A program made the translations under genes and the position numbers. This document shows positions 12,061 through 22,497 of a stretch of DNA of 64,000 bases, one piece after another. Location: the NCBI RefSeq assembly GCF_043290135.1, contig NC_134707.1, forward strand, positions 82,755,447 through 82,819,446. Reading direction: 5' to 3'. Origin of the DNA: Rhipicephalus microplus (lineage: Eukaryota > Arthropoda > Arachnida > Ixodida > Ixodidae). Numbering within the stretch: the first letter of the stretch is position 1; every line of letters begins with the position of its first letter. Under the pieces are notes generated by a model that saw nothing but the letters and a program-made list of their open reading frames with translations, did not search any database and had not been told where the DNA came from.

Positions 12061-12761
12061 TACAAGGAAACGTATATTTACGGATATTTACGATAGCTAC
12101 ATGCGACGACATTGGCTGGCTTTCTGGTGGGCTTGCACCAGTCTCGATTCACTTTGTAGTCGTTTCTTTCGGACAGGGACCCTCCACCGCTTTTTGCCCC
12201 AATCCATCTACTGCCTTGGGGCAATATAAAAAATGATTGTGGCGATAGAATTCATCATGGAAACAGTGTTTGAAAGCGAGTCATGGTTGTGTATATCATG
12301 AATGTACTTTTTATTAAAATAAAAAAGTCATAACTTTGCCGCAAAGGTGAAGCAATGAACGTGATAGAAACAAATTAGAAGGTCACGCGCATAATGGCAA
12401 GCAGATCGGAGCGGGGCCCGCGTTTCTCACGCACAAGTGACGCACGATACTTAAAAGTAAGGATGAACGCGAATAAGCGTGTCAGTTGTTGCAATTCTAG
12501 GGACCTTCGTGTGCCGGGTAACTAAAACGGAATCATTACAGTGCAAGGCCAACGCCAGCCAAGACGTATGATCCTGCCCATGGGAAGATAAGGGCACGCG
12601 AGAGATTGTCCACTCCCCTCCTCTCCACGGGCGAAAGTACGCGCGCGTGAGACACGAGATCCACTGCGTGCTCATTGTGCCATCTTGCTGATAATGCTGA
12701 AAACACGATAGTTCCCCCCCCCCCCCCACGAGATGTCCGCCAACAGCCTAAATGGTAGTCA
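12061..12761. other. Possible LTR piece, then unrecognised DNA
   Basis: The first ~180 bases could be the decayed 5' LTR of the Gypsy remnant, but there is no partner LTR to prove it. A run of 14 C lies at 12714-12727. Nothing else is supported. Confidence 0.3.
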
Positions 12762-13000
12762 TAAATAGCTGGCCGTTTGACTCGGTGACTCCATGGTTAA
12801 TGTCTCGAATTCATGACGCGGAGGTCCCACGTTAAATTCCGCGTGCTGGAGTCTTCTTTCTTGATTTTTTTTGCATTCTAATACTTATAGATATGTTTAC
12901 ATATGCGTATATTGACGCCGACGCCCACGTCAACGCCGACACTGGTGGCGAAATCCAGCCACGAGTGCACATATAATTGCTATCGCAATAAAAGATTGTC
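12762..13000 (+). repeat. SINE-like tRNA-headed repeat (second family)
   Basis: The stretch starts with a tRNA-like head (tccatggttaatgt as A box, ggtcccacgttaaattcc as B box), then a cgcgtgctggagtcttc block, an ATAT-rich zone, and a gacgccgacg block, and ends in ttgctatcgcaataaa. I recognise this layout as a common tick repeat. It is not Ruka. No target duplication is visible. Confidence 0.45.
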
Positions 13001-14299
13001 GGGTGAACATAGTTTCGCGCGACCTGTGGGCCGGAAGCGAGAGGTTTGCGGGCCACGTCTTTGAGACTCCCGCTCAATGTTAACGGACTCAAACATTCTT
13101 AAAGGAATAATACTCTGGATTCGGTGCGGCAAGGCAACCGAGTTTGTCTGATATTATACTGCGTGTTCTAAAGACAAACCGAATGTATTTATTAGCGGTA
13201 GGCGATGCGCATAATGAAAAGTCCGTAATTATTTGGCTATTTAATGAAACTACATTATTAGCAATGATTAACCAACAATTATCATGAACATTTAGGTTGT
13301 TGTCGCAATCAGAACAGCATCTATTTTTCGTCTATTGGGCAAAAAACTTAATGAATATTCCTTGTCTTTTTAGAACTAAACGATTGAAAATTACATGGTA
13401 ACTAATGCAGCATTTCCTTCTTCTTGCATAGATATAGAGTAATAGTTTTTTTGGCGTTTTAGTAAACATTATATAGTTACTGGGCCTGGCGTATATGTGT
13501 GAAATAATCTCCCCTACCTGCTGTCGGGGGTGACTTAACATACACCTAAATATGTGTACACGGTGTTCTTGTGCTCCCTTTCCGTCTCTCTGTAGTCATC
13601 ATTACCCCGAAATGCAATATAAAGTATTGTCTATGCTTTCAATCCAGGAATTGAACCACGCCTAATGAGAGCAAAGACTATTTTCGGAGACTTCATGCGG
13701 ATGTGCAAGAAGGAGCTTTTAGAGCTGGCCAAAATTCTTCCGTCAGTCGATGTGAAGAGGGTTTGTGCAACTGTCGAAAACACTTGTGTTATATTGTTTT
13801 CATTTATTGTAGTACAGCAGGTCTCAGGGCCCGCGCAGGAGTGGGAATACAAAAGCATCAAACCATTGCGCGACAAATGCGGATAACAAGGAATATTAAG
13901 GAAAGAATGCGAAACAGGAATGAAAGTAATATAGGTGGCGAAAAGGCACTACAAATTGACGAGTGTCAACACAACAACAGTTCAAGATTTCCAGTTGAAC
14001 GATATAGAACAAATGTGTAATAACAGCGTGAAAAGACACCGTTTACAAAATAACCTAGCGGGAGGCACTTGATTGCTATAGGTTAGTGCTAGAAAAAAAT
14101 ATTTTTTTGCGTTTAAACGCCCGCTTTCTTTCGCAAACGGGGACTGCAGCGAGTGAACTGACGTTCTAGTAGACCTCGCTGTTGTGCTAGTTGGTGCATA
14201 TCTTCATTAAATAAATAAATTCGCACCCAGTAATCGAGAAATGACGTTTCTGAAATCGGTAACTACAACGCAATTACTCCTGTGAAATGTTTGAGGTGC
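13001..14299. other. Unrecognised stretch
   Basis: AT-rich DNA with small chance frames. A 105-codon plus-strand frame at 13703-14020 shows no recognisable domain. Confidence 0.4.
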
Positions 14300-14518
14300 A
14301 ATGTCTTAAAACCATGATATGAATATGTGAGACGGCGCAGTGGAGGGCTTCGGATATTTCGACCACCTGTGGTTCTGGTAACGTGCACCTAAATCTAAGC
14401 AGACGGGCCTCAAGAATTCTCGCCTCCGTCGACAATGTTGCCACTGCGACCGAGATTCAATCCCGCGACCTGCGGGTCAGCAGCCGCGTGCCCATGGCCT
14501 CTAGATCACCATTGCGGA
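14300..14518 (-). repeat. Ruka-type SINE copy, 3' tail lost
   Basis: Read on the minus strand, the tRNA-like head is followed by the standard body: ctgacccgcaggtcgcgggattgaatctcgg, then the cagattt and gaccacctg blocks. The simple-sequence tail is missing and no target duplication is visible. Confidence 0.75.
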
Positions 14519-14996
14519 TTAGGCGCTTATCTTACGTGGGACGCGCGCAAGATGATTGCGTGCGCATCCTTTGAGCCAGCTCGTCGGTATTGATGAGAAC
14601 AAGGTATTCCTTCAAGATCGCCATATCGGCAGCGGTAAGTCGCGTACGTGCCCCTTCCTGGCTCAGTGGTTAACGCCGAGCTACGCTGACGGAGAGGCCC
14701 TTCAATCGATCACGTGCATCGATCGATTATCGATGCGGGGAATCTTACGGTCGAGGTCAATCCGCTGTGCGGCAACACCATGGACTCGGCAACATCAGGG
14801 ACGTCCCTCTTCTTCTGTTCCCTCCTATAAATCCCCATTGTCTCGCCTAAAAACTTCGGTGTAGGCAGCGTCTGCTAGCTTACGCTCGCTCCCCCACTCT
14901 CTCCTACGGGCATCCCAGCCAGCAGCGTACACACATCTATTGCGCATGCACGCGCTGATCTCCACAAGGGGTATTTCTAAGGGAGATCAGTGCGTG
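14519..14996. other. Unrecognised stretch with a weak tRNA-like motif
   Basis: A ggctcagtggttaacgcc A-box-like string occurs near 14658 but no convincing B box follows. Nothing else is supported. Confidence 0.3.
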
Positions 14997-15123
14997 TGTA
15001 GCGAAAAGGACGAGCCGCCGTGCCCCTGGCGAAGCCCACACGCCCACCACTTCTTTATTTCCAATGCCGTTCTGATCTTAGTGTTGATAGTGGCGCTCTT
15101 TGTCGTTCACACATTATTTAACA
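14997..15123 (-). repeat. 3' LTR of compact BEL/Pao-like element
   Basis: On the plus strand it begins tgtagcgaaaaggacgagcc and ends cattatttaaca. It is paired with 16735-16864, and the blocks aaggacgagccgccgtgccc and gctctttgtcg are shared. Confidence 0.75.
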
Positions 15124-15372
15124 TCCTAGACGCCCCCCCCCCCTATTGGCGCCTGACGACAAAGAAAACTCAACGCTCACATGAGTTCCGAGTACAAATT
15201 GTTCGTCAGTACTGGTGACAGTTCCACGTCAGTCCTAGTAGAGTGTCATTCGAGTCTTCTGTGCTTGATCTTCCAGCGATGTTTACGGCGCTTGTTCAAC
15301 GCTCTTGCCAGTGGACGCGTCACTTTCGGTAAACTGCTTTCTACGATCGGTTTCCTTGGGCAGGAAGGTCCA

Positions 15373-16452
15373 TCATGCAGACAATTCTGCAAGTTTCTGG
15401 GTTAGCTGTTCCTCAGAACTTTTCTTGATTTTTTCTTTTGCCCTTCTTGCCTTCGGGTAATCAGCTCTTTTACTCTGCATTGATCTAGGCAGTCTTATTC
15501 GGGGGGTTGACGTTGTCTTGATATTGCGGATCGTCGCAAATATAGGCCGTGCCAACCACAGTCTCTCTAATCTTGAATTCTGTGGCTTACCCGAAGTGTG
15601 GTAGTCTTTATAAGCACTGGCAGTAGGCTTCCATTTTCTCGTTGACTTTAAATTTCTCTTCTCTTGGTGAAATGGCCTTGACTTCCTTTCATCAGGTATT
15701 TAGTTGCAGAGACGTGAGGACTGCAGTACAACAAAATCTGGCGTCTTCGGCGTGCAATCATCCTCAAGCTTTGGTGTGTTATCCTTAGGAATTCCAGATG
15801 CCTTCTGCTTTTCCTTCGTACAAGTCTCTTCCAGCATGTGCACTTGAGTTGCTGTAACTGTCGTGTCATTTGCTTCATTGATAGCGTACGCTGATAACAG
15901 TTCTAGAGTTGGGGGTCAGTTCTTTGGAAGTAGCGGTTTTTCTGAACATGCTTGCATGCTCGTTACGGTGGTGAAATCGGCGACTTTCCGGCTTTCAGCA
16001 TGTTCAGCAATTCGTCGTGAGTCTGACTCGTCTAGCTTTCGTAGAACAAGATTGCTGCTGAAGAATCAAAGGTTAGATGGCGGTGACACAGATGAAGAGT
16101 GCACGTTTGCTTGTACTTCTGTCCAAATCTTTTGTCTCATGGCCTCCATGCGAGATTGTCGCGCATTTAATACGTCCGCGATGTTATATTCCACTCTGAC
16201 CTTAGCTACATGGATCTGGTGTTCATAAAGCTCTGCTTCCTCCATCTCTGCTTCCAAGCGATTGATGTGAACTGCGTCTTCTACTTCCTTGTCGATTTCC
16301 TTAAGAAGCTTGTAATCCTCATTCGAAATTCGATGAATATATCGTAACTCACTTACTCACGGATGCTCCACGTGTACTAGACGTTCAATGTTGGCGATGG
16401 CTTCTGTGACGGCCTTGCGCACTTCATTCCGCCTTGTGAACAGGGCCTCCAT
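15373..16452 (-). pseudogene. Broken gag of the compact LTR element
   Basis: From an ATG at 16452 the frame reads ALFTRRNEVRKAVTEAIANI, a basic helical start, then meets a TGA at 16359 and stays open beyond it to about 16066 with long charged helices (EDYKLLKEIDKEVEDAVH, EAEMEEAELYEHQIHVAKVR). This alpha-helical, coiled-coil N-terminus is usual for BEL/Pao Gag. Further left the frames change and are full of stops. Lysine- and arginine-rich pieces at 15878-15648 and 15555-15373 may be remains of later gag. No zinc knuckle is recognisable. Confidence 0.55.
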
Positions 16453-16716
16453 TACCCAGTCCAGTGTCGGAAACGTGATCACTGGCTGGTCACGTCACTA
16501 GGTCGCAGTCTACGTGGTGCCCGTCACAAACGCTTCGCAGCACGATATCTCCACCACTGCCGAGGTGTCATGCTTCTTGATTTTTGCTCCCGGGAACGGT
16601 TTGGCTTCGCACATCAGCTTCAACCAACAGCGGCTTCACAAAAGTCCTCAGGGCTACAACTGCGGTCGAAATTCGTGAAGGCCACTCCATCTCACCTCTG
16701 AAGGTCCTTCCTCCTG

Positions 16717-16734
16717 GGTTTCACGGCACCAAAT
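16717..16734 (-). other. Primer-binding-site-like sequence
   Basis: Directly inside the 5' LTR, the minus strand reads atttggtgccgtgaaac. A TGG-type start one or two bases inside the LTR is standard for tRNA-primed minus-strand synthesis in LTR elements. The tRNA used is not determined. Confidence 0.55.
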
Positions 16735-16864
16735 TGTAGATAAAAGGACGAGCCGCCGTGCCCATGGTGAAGCCCACCCGATCAACTTCTTCTTTCTTCC
16801 AAACACGCTGCTCTAATCCTAATGATGATAGTGGTGCTCTTTGTCGGTCACACAATATTTAACA
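16735..16864 (-). repeat. 5' LTR of compact BEL/Pao-like element
   Basis: On the plus strand it begins tgtagataaaaggacgagcc and ends caatatttaaca. It is clearly diverged from its partner at 14997-15123, so the insertion is not recent. Confidence 0.75.
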
Positions 16865-17743
16865 GCATGCATGTCCCCTTTCTCTCTTCGGCTACGCTAT
16901 CCCTTTTCTCATTTCACAACGCCGAAGCAAGCAGTGTTTGCTAGGAAGGTGCTTGATTAAAAAATCGAGTGCCAGGGCTGCACTAGCGTTTACTGCCCAT
17001 AGCGTATATGTAGGCACTGGTGCCAGCGGGATATTTAACCTGCGCGTAGTTTAAAAATAAGAATTCGCAGAGTGCGTATCAACAAAAAAAGCATACCGAT
17101 GGTCTCTGAACCCCATTCGAGCCTTTTGTCTGTCATTGTTCATTAGTAGAGGTTAGCAGGTTCGCAGTGTTTTTTCAACACACAGCGTTTTTTTAAACAG
17201 CTTCGCAACAGAATACTTTATGGATGACATTTATTGAAAAAAGATCTCCTTAACGCATCTGTTACGTCGCAGAAGCATTGAGTCGCGCTAGGCGTGAGGA
17301 ATGTGAATAGAAGAGCGAGTAGGTATTTCAAAGGCCCACACATTAAAAAGCGCTCTAACACATATAATCATCCGGTCAGCAGCAGAACCATAATTAAGTT
17401 GAGCAACGGTGTAGGTTGGCGTGTTGCCCTACGGACTGCTCATCCGAGAACAGAAATTACGGCGCAGTGGGCACTTTACAACTCTTCTTGCAAGAGGCGT
17501 TTAATGTTGCGTTGAAACGGCCAACGTTACGCGCACAGTCATCTGTTTTTTCTCTTTTAGGTAATGATAACCTAGCGATCGTCGCAAAACGAGCTGAAGA
17601 TGGCACATATATTAGCCCCTAGAAATTGCTGTGAATGCTGTATATTACAAATTTCGGAGCGCGTAGTTCTATCGAATCAGCAGCCTCCGCAAGTGTTTTT
17701 TTCGCGTGAAAGTAGCACAGATTTAACAACATTTCTTTTACAG
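16865..17743. other. Unrecognised stretch
   Basis: No supported gene. A good acceptor-like site (ctgttttttctcttttag) ends at 17560. The frame after it would match phase 1 but closes at 17622. Confidence 0.35.
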
Positions 17744-17812
17744 GTAGTACGACTTTACTGTCATTTTTATAATGCATGCAAGGACATGGCGATGGAGGAA
17801 AGCAATAAGTCG
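17744..17812 (+). CDS. Candidate internal exon (phase 0-0)
   Basis: Sixty-nine open bases lie between a strong acceptor (aacatttcttttacag) and a strong donor (TCG|GTATGTTC). They encode 23 residues with RLYCHFYNACKDMAME, including two cysteines. Phase 0 at its end agrees with the next candidate at 18065, giving an intron of 252 bases. No known family is recognised. Confidence rests on splice-site quality and phase agreement only. Confidence 0.3.
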
Positions 17813-18064
17813 GTATGTTCACAAGTTTTCTCTGTGATTTTGGTGCCTACTCCCTGCAATAAGTAATTAAGGCCGACAAGTCGAAAATACATCCCTAAAA
17901 CAAGCTGGATATACTCTTTTATATCAGCAGCCTAAAAAAAAAACACAGGGGCATATTGTTGTTCTTTGGGTCCTGCACAACTGTGCTGATGGCTCTGACT
18001 TTGGCTATCGCGTGACATATTCAAATATTCGGCATGAACTCGAACCTCCACCACATATTTTCAG

Positions 18065-18186
18065 GACAGTAGCTTTTCATATGTGAGACTGCTGGGTACA
18101 TTGTGTCAACTTTTGTGCAATGAAACGAATAAATATTACATGTTTAATAGTTCGGGGAGCTCCAGTTCATGTCAGTGGCGTCCTGA
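18065..18186 (+). CDS. Candidate internal exon, Cys and N-glycosylation sites
   Basis: The open stretch follows an acceptor (cctccaccacatattttcag) and ends at a donor (CCTGA|GTAAGG) in phase 2. It encodes 40 full codons with GTLCQLLCNETNKYY and GSSSSCQW, so three cysteines and two N-glycosylation sequons (NET, NSS). That composition suits a secreted protein. It is in phase with the candidates on either side. The family is unknown to me and the model is unproven. Confidence 0.3.
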
Positions 18187-18379
18187 GTAAGGGAGAGGAT
18201 GGCACTTCACCGCTTGTCGCGCTAACCGTCTCTAAGTAAACATCGGAAGACAAGTCGCACAAGTCAGCATCGGCAAATTTTAGCTTTAGAACTTTTCCCC
18301 AAAATAAAATTCAAAATTTGTAATAATTCTTTCTTGCAGCTAAGCTGTTTCTTTATACATCTATCCCACCCGTTACCAG

Positions 18380-18449
18380 GGGATGGAAACGCGATTTTGT
18401 CCTATTGCGTCTATGTGTAGACAACACAGGTGAACAAATGATTGGTTAA
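18380..18449 (+). CDS. Candidate last exon of the same possible gene
   Basis: After an acceptor (ctatcccacccgttaccag) the phase-2 join continues as GWKRDFVLLRLCVDNTGEQM and stops at 18447-18449. A possible donor (ACAG|GTGAAC at 18429/18430) could instead splice onward. No poly(A) signal is close. It is supported only by phase agreement over two short introns (252 and 193 bases). Confidence 0.22.
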
Positions 18450-18703
18450 GCAAATACGGAAACCGGAGAAGGAGAGACGAAGCAACAGCACATAGTCTTC
18501 ACGCCTGAGAAAACCCCTCGAGTCGTGAGGCGTCAATAATGCGAATCTAAGGAGCGATATAGAGACCGTGCTAAAGCGAACAATGCGTCGGAAGACCACG
18601 GGTATGAGGAAGATCCTTACCATCTGCAGACATTCACACCCGGCAAGCGAGCGTGCAGGCACTGACTACAAAAACTCAAAGCTCGGATGGTAATGGGACC
18701 ACG

Positions 18704-18893
18704 CATAAAATTTGTGGCATCACAGCTTCTTATTTATAAAATGCATTACATGTAATCGAGTGAATGTTTTCAGAGCAGTACTCCGGGTTTAGTTTAACAC
18801 ATAAACTTTGTGGCATCACAACTTATTTTTCACAAAATTCATTAAATGTATACAAGTGAAAGTTTTCAGAGCAGTACACCGGATTTAGTTTGT
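18704..18893. repeat. Diverged tandem duplication, period 96
   Basis: Two copies (18704-18799 and 18800-18893) share tttgtggcatcaca and gttttcagagcagtac, with many single-base differences. No coding content is visible. Confidence 0.75.
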
Positions 18894-21800
18894 CTCTTAC
18901 CTTTGTATTTTTTTTCTTTCCATTGCTGAACAACTCCTCACCCTATATCTTGGAAATGACACATGGCACACCAGCATTTAACTGAGGAGCAAATGATTGA
19001 CAAGGTATGGTTCACCTTGAGCCGATCCTTCCGGCTATAATGGTTGCTCTTGCCTTGTTTACTCCAATGTACGTGCCTCATTACTAAAAAAATTAGGGCT
19101 GAATTAGTGCCTGTACAATACCCATATCTTTTCAGCAACATATTTTTTTTCACACTACATGCGAATAATTCCAGTGCAGTTTACATGCACGGCGTCGTTA
19201 AAGGAAAACAGTGATCAATTTGATAAGTTATGTTCACTATAAGCGCAATTTTGGTGAAAGGAAGAATAAGAAAACTATAGAAGGTAAATTTTTTTATTTG
19301 CGCATTGTGCCGGCGGTGCTACGGTAACAGCACCCGACCGTCGCATTGTACTCCGCCGCATCGCGCTGGCAAAAAAACACATCGATGATCACGAGAAGAA
19401 ACCATCCGCCAGATGGCTCTACCACCACTTGCTTCCCCACCTGAGTCGCCATTATCCCTCCGCCTCTTCTAAAGCCTTCTTCACCCAAGCGTTTCCATTC
19501 CTTGACACATAAATGATCGTTTACGTGTCCCGTTTGTTTTTCGCTGTCATCTCTGTTCCTGGCCTTAGGTCGTGCAACAATAGGGAGCTCATTCAGAAAC
19601 AGAGAAGAACGACATTTTTGCATGTAGGGCTCACTCGAAATAAGCATAACCTAAAAAATCCAGGAAACCGCACTCACTTGGGCAGATAGTGAGTTATTTT
19701 TTGGGTCTATTTGATTCAATCTTGCCAAGGTATCGTCCACCCCACCTCAATCAGCCTCAATCAACCAAACGCACGGCTTGATATAAGTGTCAGCAAGTGC
19801 GAGTCAGTCGACACATCAAGACGTTCGCCTACCTGGCGATCGTGAAGGTGACCAGTCACAAACGCTTTCGGCTAGGTCTAAGTTGCTGGCCTGCTAGTAG
19901 TTTACCCATTGAGTACCAGTGTACTTTATAAAGTACGCTTGCTTATTCGAGAATTAAAATTACATAATACAATATCCTGATCTTTCTTATTAAAATTTTC
20001 GAAGCCAAGGGTCACTCCAAAATAATACTAAATTGGCATATTGACTCTGTTCAGTATTTCCTGTTCTAAGAACCAATAAACTTTAGGAAAATGAGAGCCC
20101 ATGAAACGCAAGAAGTCAGTACTGCTTGTCTTATATTAATTTCAGTTTTGGAAATTCTCATTTGAACGTTAAAAAAATGGGTTGCTTGTGCTTCAGCATG
20201 AAGAAATGCGCGAGAGAGTTTACAGTGTGCTTCTGCTTCCTCGAGCGTGCAATAAAGTCTGGGTGTACTTTTTATAGTACCATGAGAATTCGTGGAAGCA
20301 CGCACGTACCTAATGTTGTGTGGTGCCTCAATGATTGAACAAGCAATTTTCTTTAAAAGATTGCCGTTTGTTTCTTATCCGGGACCCACGAGTTTGCGAC
20401 AGGTGTCGCTGTGAACATGCGAAAGGCCTTTGAGGTTTTAATTGTTGCTTTGGAGTTTAACTTAGTCACTTATGAAGTGAAGTGGAATGGCGAAGGTAGA
20501 AAGGTGGCTCTTGCCCAACACTAAAAAATATGAAACGATAGAAAAGTGAGGATTATGGTTTTTGTAGTTTTGGAAACAATCTATTTTAGTAAAGACCAAA
20601 GACAGAAGCATAGCTGCCATGCTGTCGAAGGACAACACAGAAAAAGCAAAGGTGAAACTTGGTGCGATTGCCAACTCTCTTCTGCAGTGTAACAATGGCA
20701 AAGAAAAGCCTGAGCTAAACGACCATGCTGCGAATAACTACAAATATTTTATTTCTGAGACAAAGTTGTTTAGGCCCACATTTACCCAGATGATAGAAAT
20801 GGCCGTGGACAACGCATGTGGGGTCTGCGATGGCACTGTCCGTTTCAGCAGTCTCCCTACGCATTGACTATCGTCTTTCACTCACATAAAAGCAAGACAT
20901 TCACTTGGCGTTGTAGCACCTAGCAGAAGTGTCAAAAAAAACTGTAGCGTCTGCTGAGCTTTCCATTACACTCTATCCATACCTACATTTTCCCAAAGCT
21001 TGGAAAACAGTGCAGGTATGCCACAGTACATTTAAATAGAGTTGCAAGAAGAGTGAAGGTACGCTTCCCACCAAGGTCCGGTGCTTCAAATAGCTGTATG
21101 GGACAAGATGACTTTGAAATTCGTTTGGCAAGCCTAGGGTGCTTTTAATGCTTGCATCCAACAAGTTTTCCTATTGGTATATGTCGAGAGCCCAGCGTAC
21201 TTTCTTTAACGTACAGTCTTATAAGTTCGGCAAACATTTAGGAACCTCTAAGAAAATTAGCACGTGTTGTTATTCATTGCATTCATCAGAATTCAAAATA
21301 TCCATAAAATACAACCAGTACTTCTTCGTGGCCCGGTTAAGCGAACCACTCTGACTGAGCTGGTGGTGCAATCCAGGAACGAAACGCATAGCTGGTGGTC
21401 CATTTAAAAAAAAGATGTTTTCTGCCAAGTTCTACCGATTTTCACCGACGTGATATCGGGAATATAACGTCCAGGACAGAGACGACTTCACTGATTCTTT
21501 CGTAGCCGCATCACAAACTACAATCGTGTTAAAAATCATGCAGTGAATATTCATGGTTACTATGTTGATCGACAATAATGAAAAAAAAAGATTGACCGAA
21601 AAGTGCAAGCTCTTCAATTCTTCCACATTTCTTGACCTAGTTTTACAAAAGTATGAATAATTTTACACAGGTAACATATTCGGTGAACCATTCTCAAAAC
21701 AAATATGGTATTACAGCTTGTCTGTATGGTTGTGCAATAATAAAAGACAAGTAGAAGAAAAAAGAGGCAATTTACGTGGATTCTGCATTTACATTGCACA

Positions 21801-22177
21801 GGAAACTTTGTTTCCCCGTATTCTTATTTCTTTAGAGCTACTCATGTTAGGTGAATGAAATCACATTTCTTCTTGATGGGCGAATAAACTATAACCCACT
21901 TGAAGCTCAGAAAGAAGTGTTTCTGTGTAATCCTCACATATATTCTGTAACGTACTTCAATTCATTGAACTGAAGTATTAGGTTGAGCACAAATTAGAAT
22001 TTAGTCGTGCTGATCGAGGATACGTCAGCTAAGGCACATCTGCTATTATGTCTAAAATATAACCATTCATACTATAATATCAAGAAATATTGACGTCGGC
22101 ATATGCTTACTGTCTCAGAACTTTGGTTTCTGAATAGGAAAGCATAAAACACGTAGTCACTCAACGTGCAGGTGCGT
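18894..22177. other. Unrecognised stretch
   Basis: No supported gene or element. Notable open frames are a 117-codon minus frame at 19294-19647 and a cysteine-rich plus frame at 20126-20338, which follows an acceptor-like tattaatttcag. Neither has a family I recognise. Confidence 0.35.
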
Positions 22178-22190
22178 GATTTGGAAAACT
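22178..22190. repeat. Target-site duplication, left copy (LINE)
   Basis: The sequence gatttggaaaact is identical to 27968-27980 and marks the 3' end of the LINE. Confidence 0.93.
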
Positions 22191-22497
22191 GATGATGATG
22201 ATGGTAGATTTTAGTGGCGCAAGGGCAACTCAGGCCAAAGAGCGCCAAACACAAGGTTTTTGGTCGATTTGATTATAAAAAGTCTACTCAGGGTGGCAAG
22301 AGTACAAGAGTAGTGTATAGAACTTAAACTTAGGTGTAGTGACTATGTGTGATGGGTTTAAAACGGGCTACGCTTATGGGTTTTACAAAGTCATGCCATG
22401 TCGTCAACAGTCCTTGTCAAGACAAGGAGTGCGTGCTGCGTGACATTTGATAAAAGAAAGTCTCAGCGGTTCCTTCAGGATTGAGAGGAGGCTGAGA
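22191..22497 (-). other. 3' UTR and simple tail of the LINE
   Basis: On the minus strand the 3' UTR runs to a tgagttgcccttgcgccac block and ends in accatcatcatcatc. Short microsatellite-like tails are common in I-group LINEs and serve as the reverse transcription start. Confidence 0.75.

Larger units (their letters stand above)
14997..16864 (-). mobile_element. Compact BEL/Pao-like LTR element, gag only
   Basis: A 1.87-kb unit is bounded by direct repeats of 127 and 130 bases that start TG and end CA. Read on the minus strand the order is 5' LTR (right), a primer-binding-type sequence tttggtgccgtga directly inside it, a leader, a coiled-coil-rich gag remnant, a G-run (15133-15143, on minus) and the 3' LTR (left). 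The flanking pentamers gcgtg and gcatg could be a 5-bp target duplication with one change. No protease, reverse transcriptase or integrase is present, so it is a deletion derivative that depended on enzymes from another element. Assignment to BEL/Pao rests on the primer site and gag style. Confidence 0.7.

Noticed and set aside
17561..17622. Exon joining the signal-peptide exon at 8232-8310 in phase
   Set aside because: The phase fits and the acceptor is good, but the frame closes after 20 codons with no donor or poly(A) signal, giving a product of only about 46 residues; not enough to call.
19294..19647. 117-codon minus-strand frame as a host gene
   Set aside because: No recognisable domain, no splice or poly(A) context I can support, and no clear start; left in the gap description.
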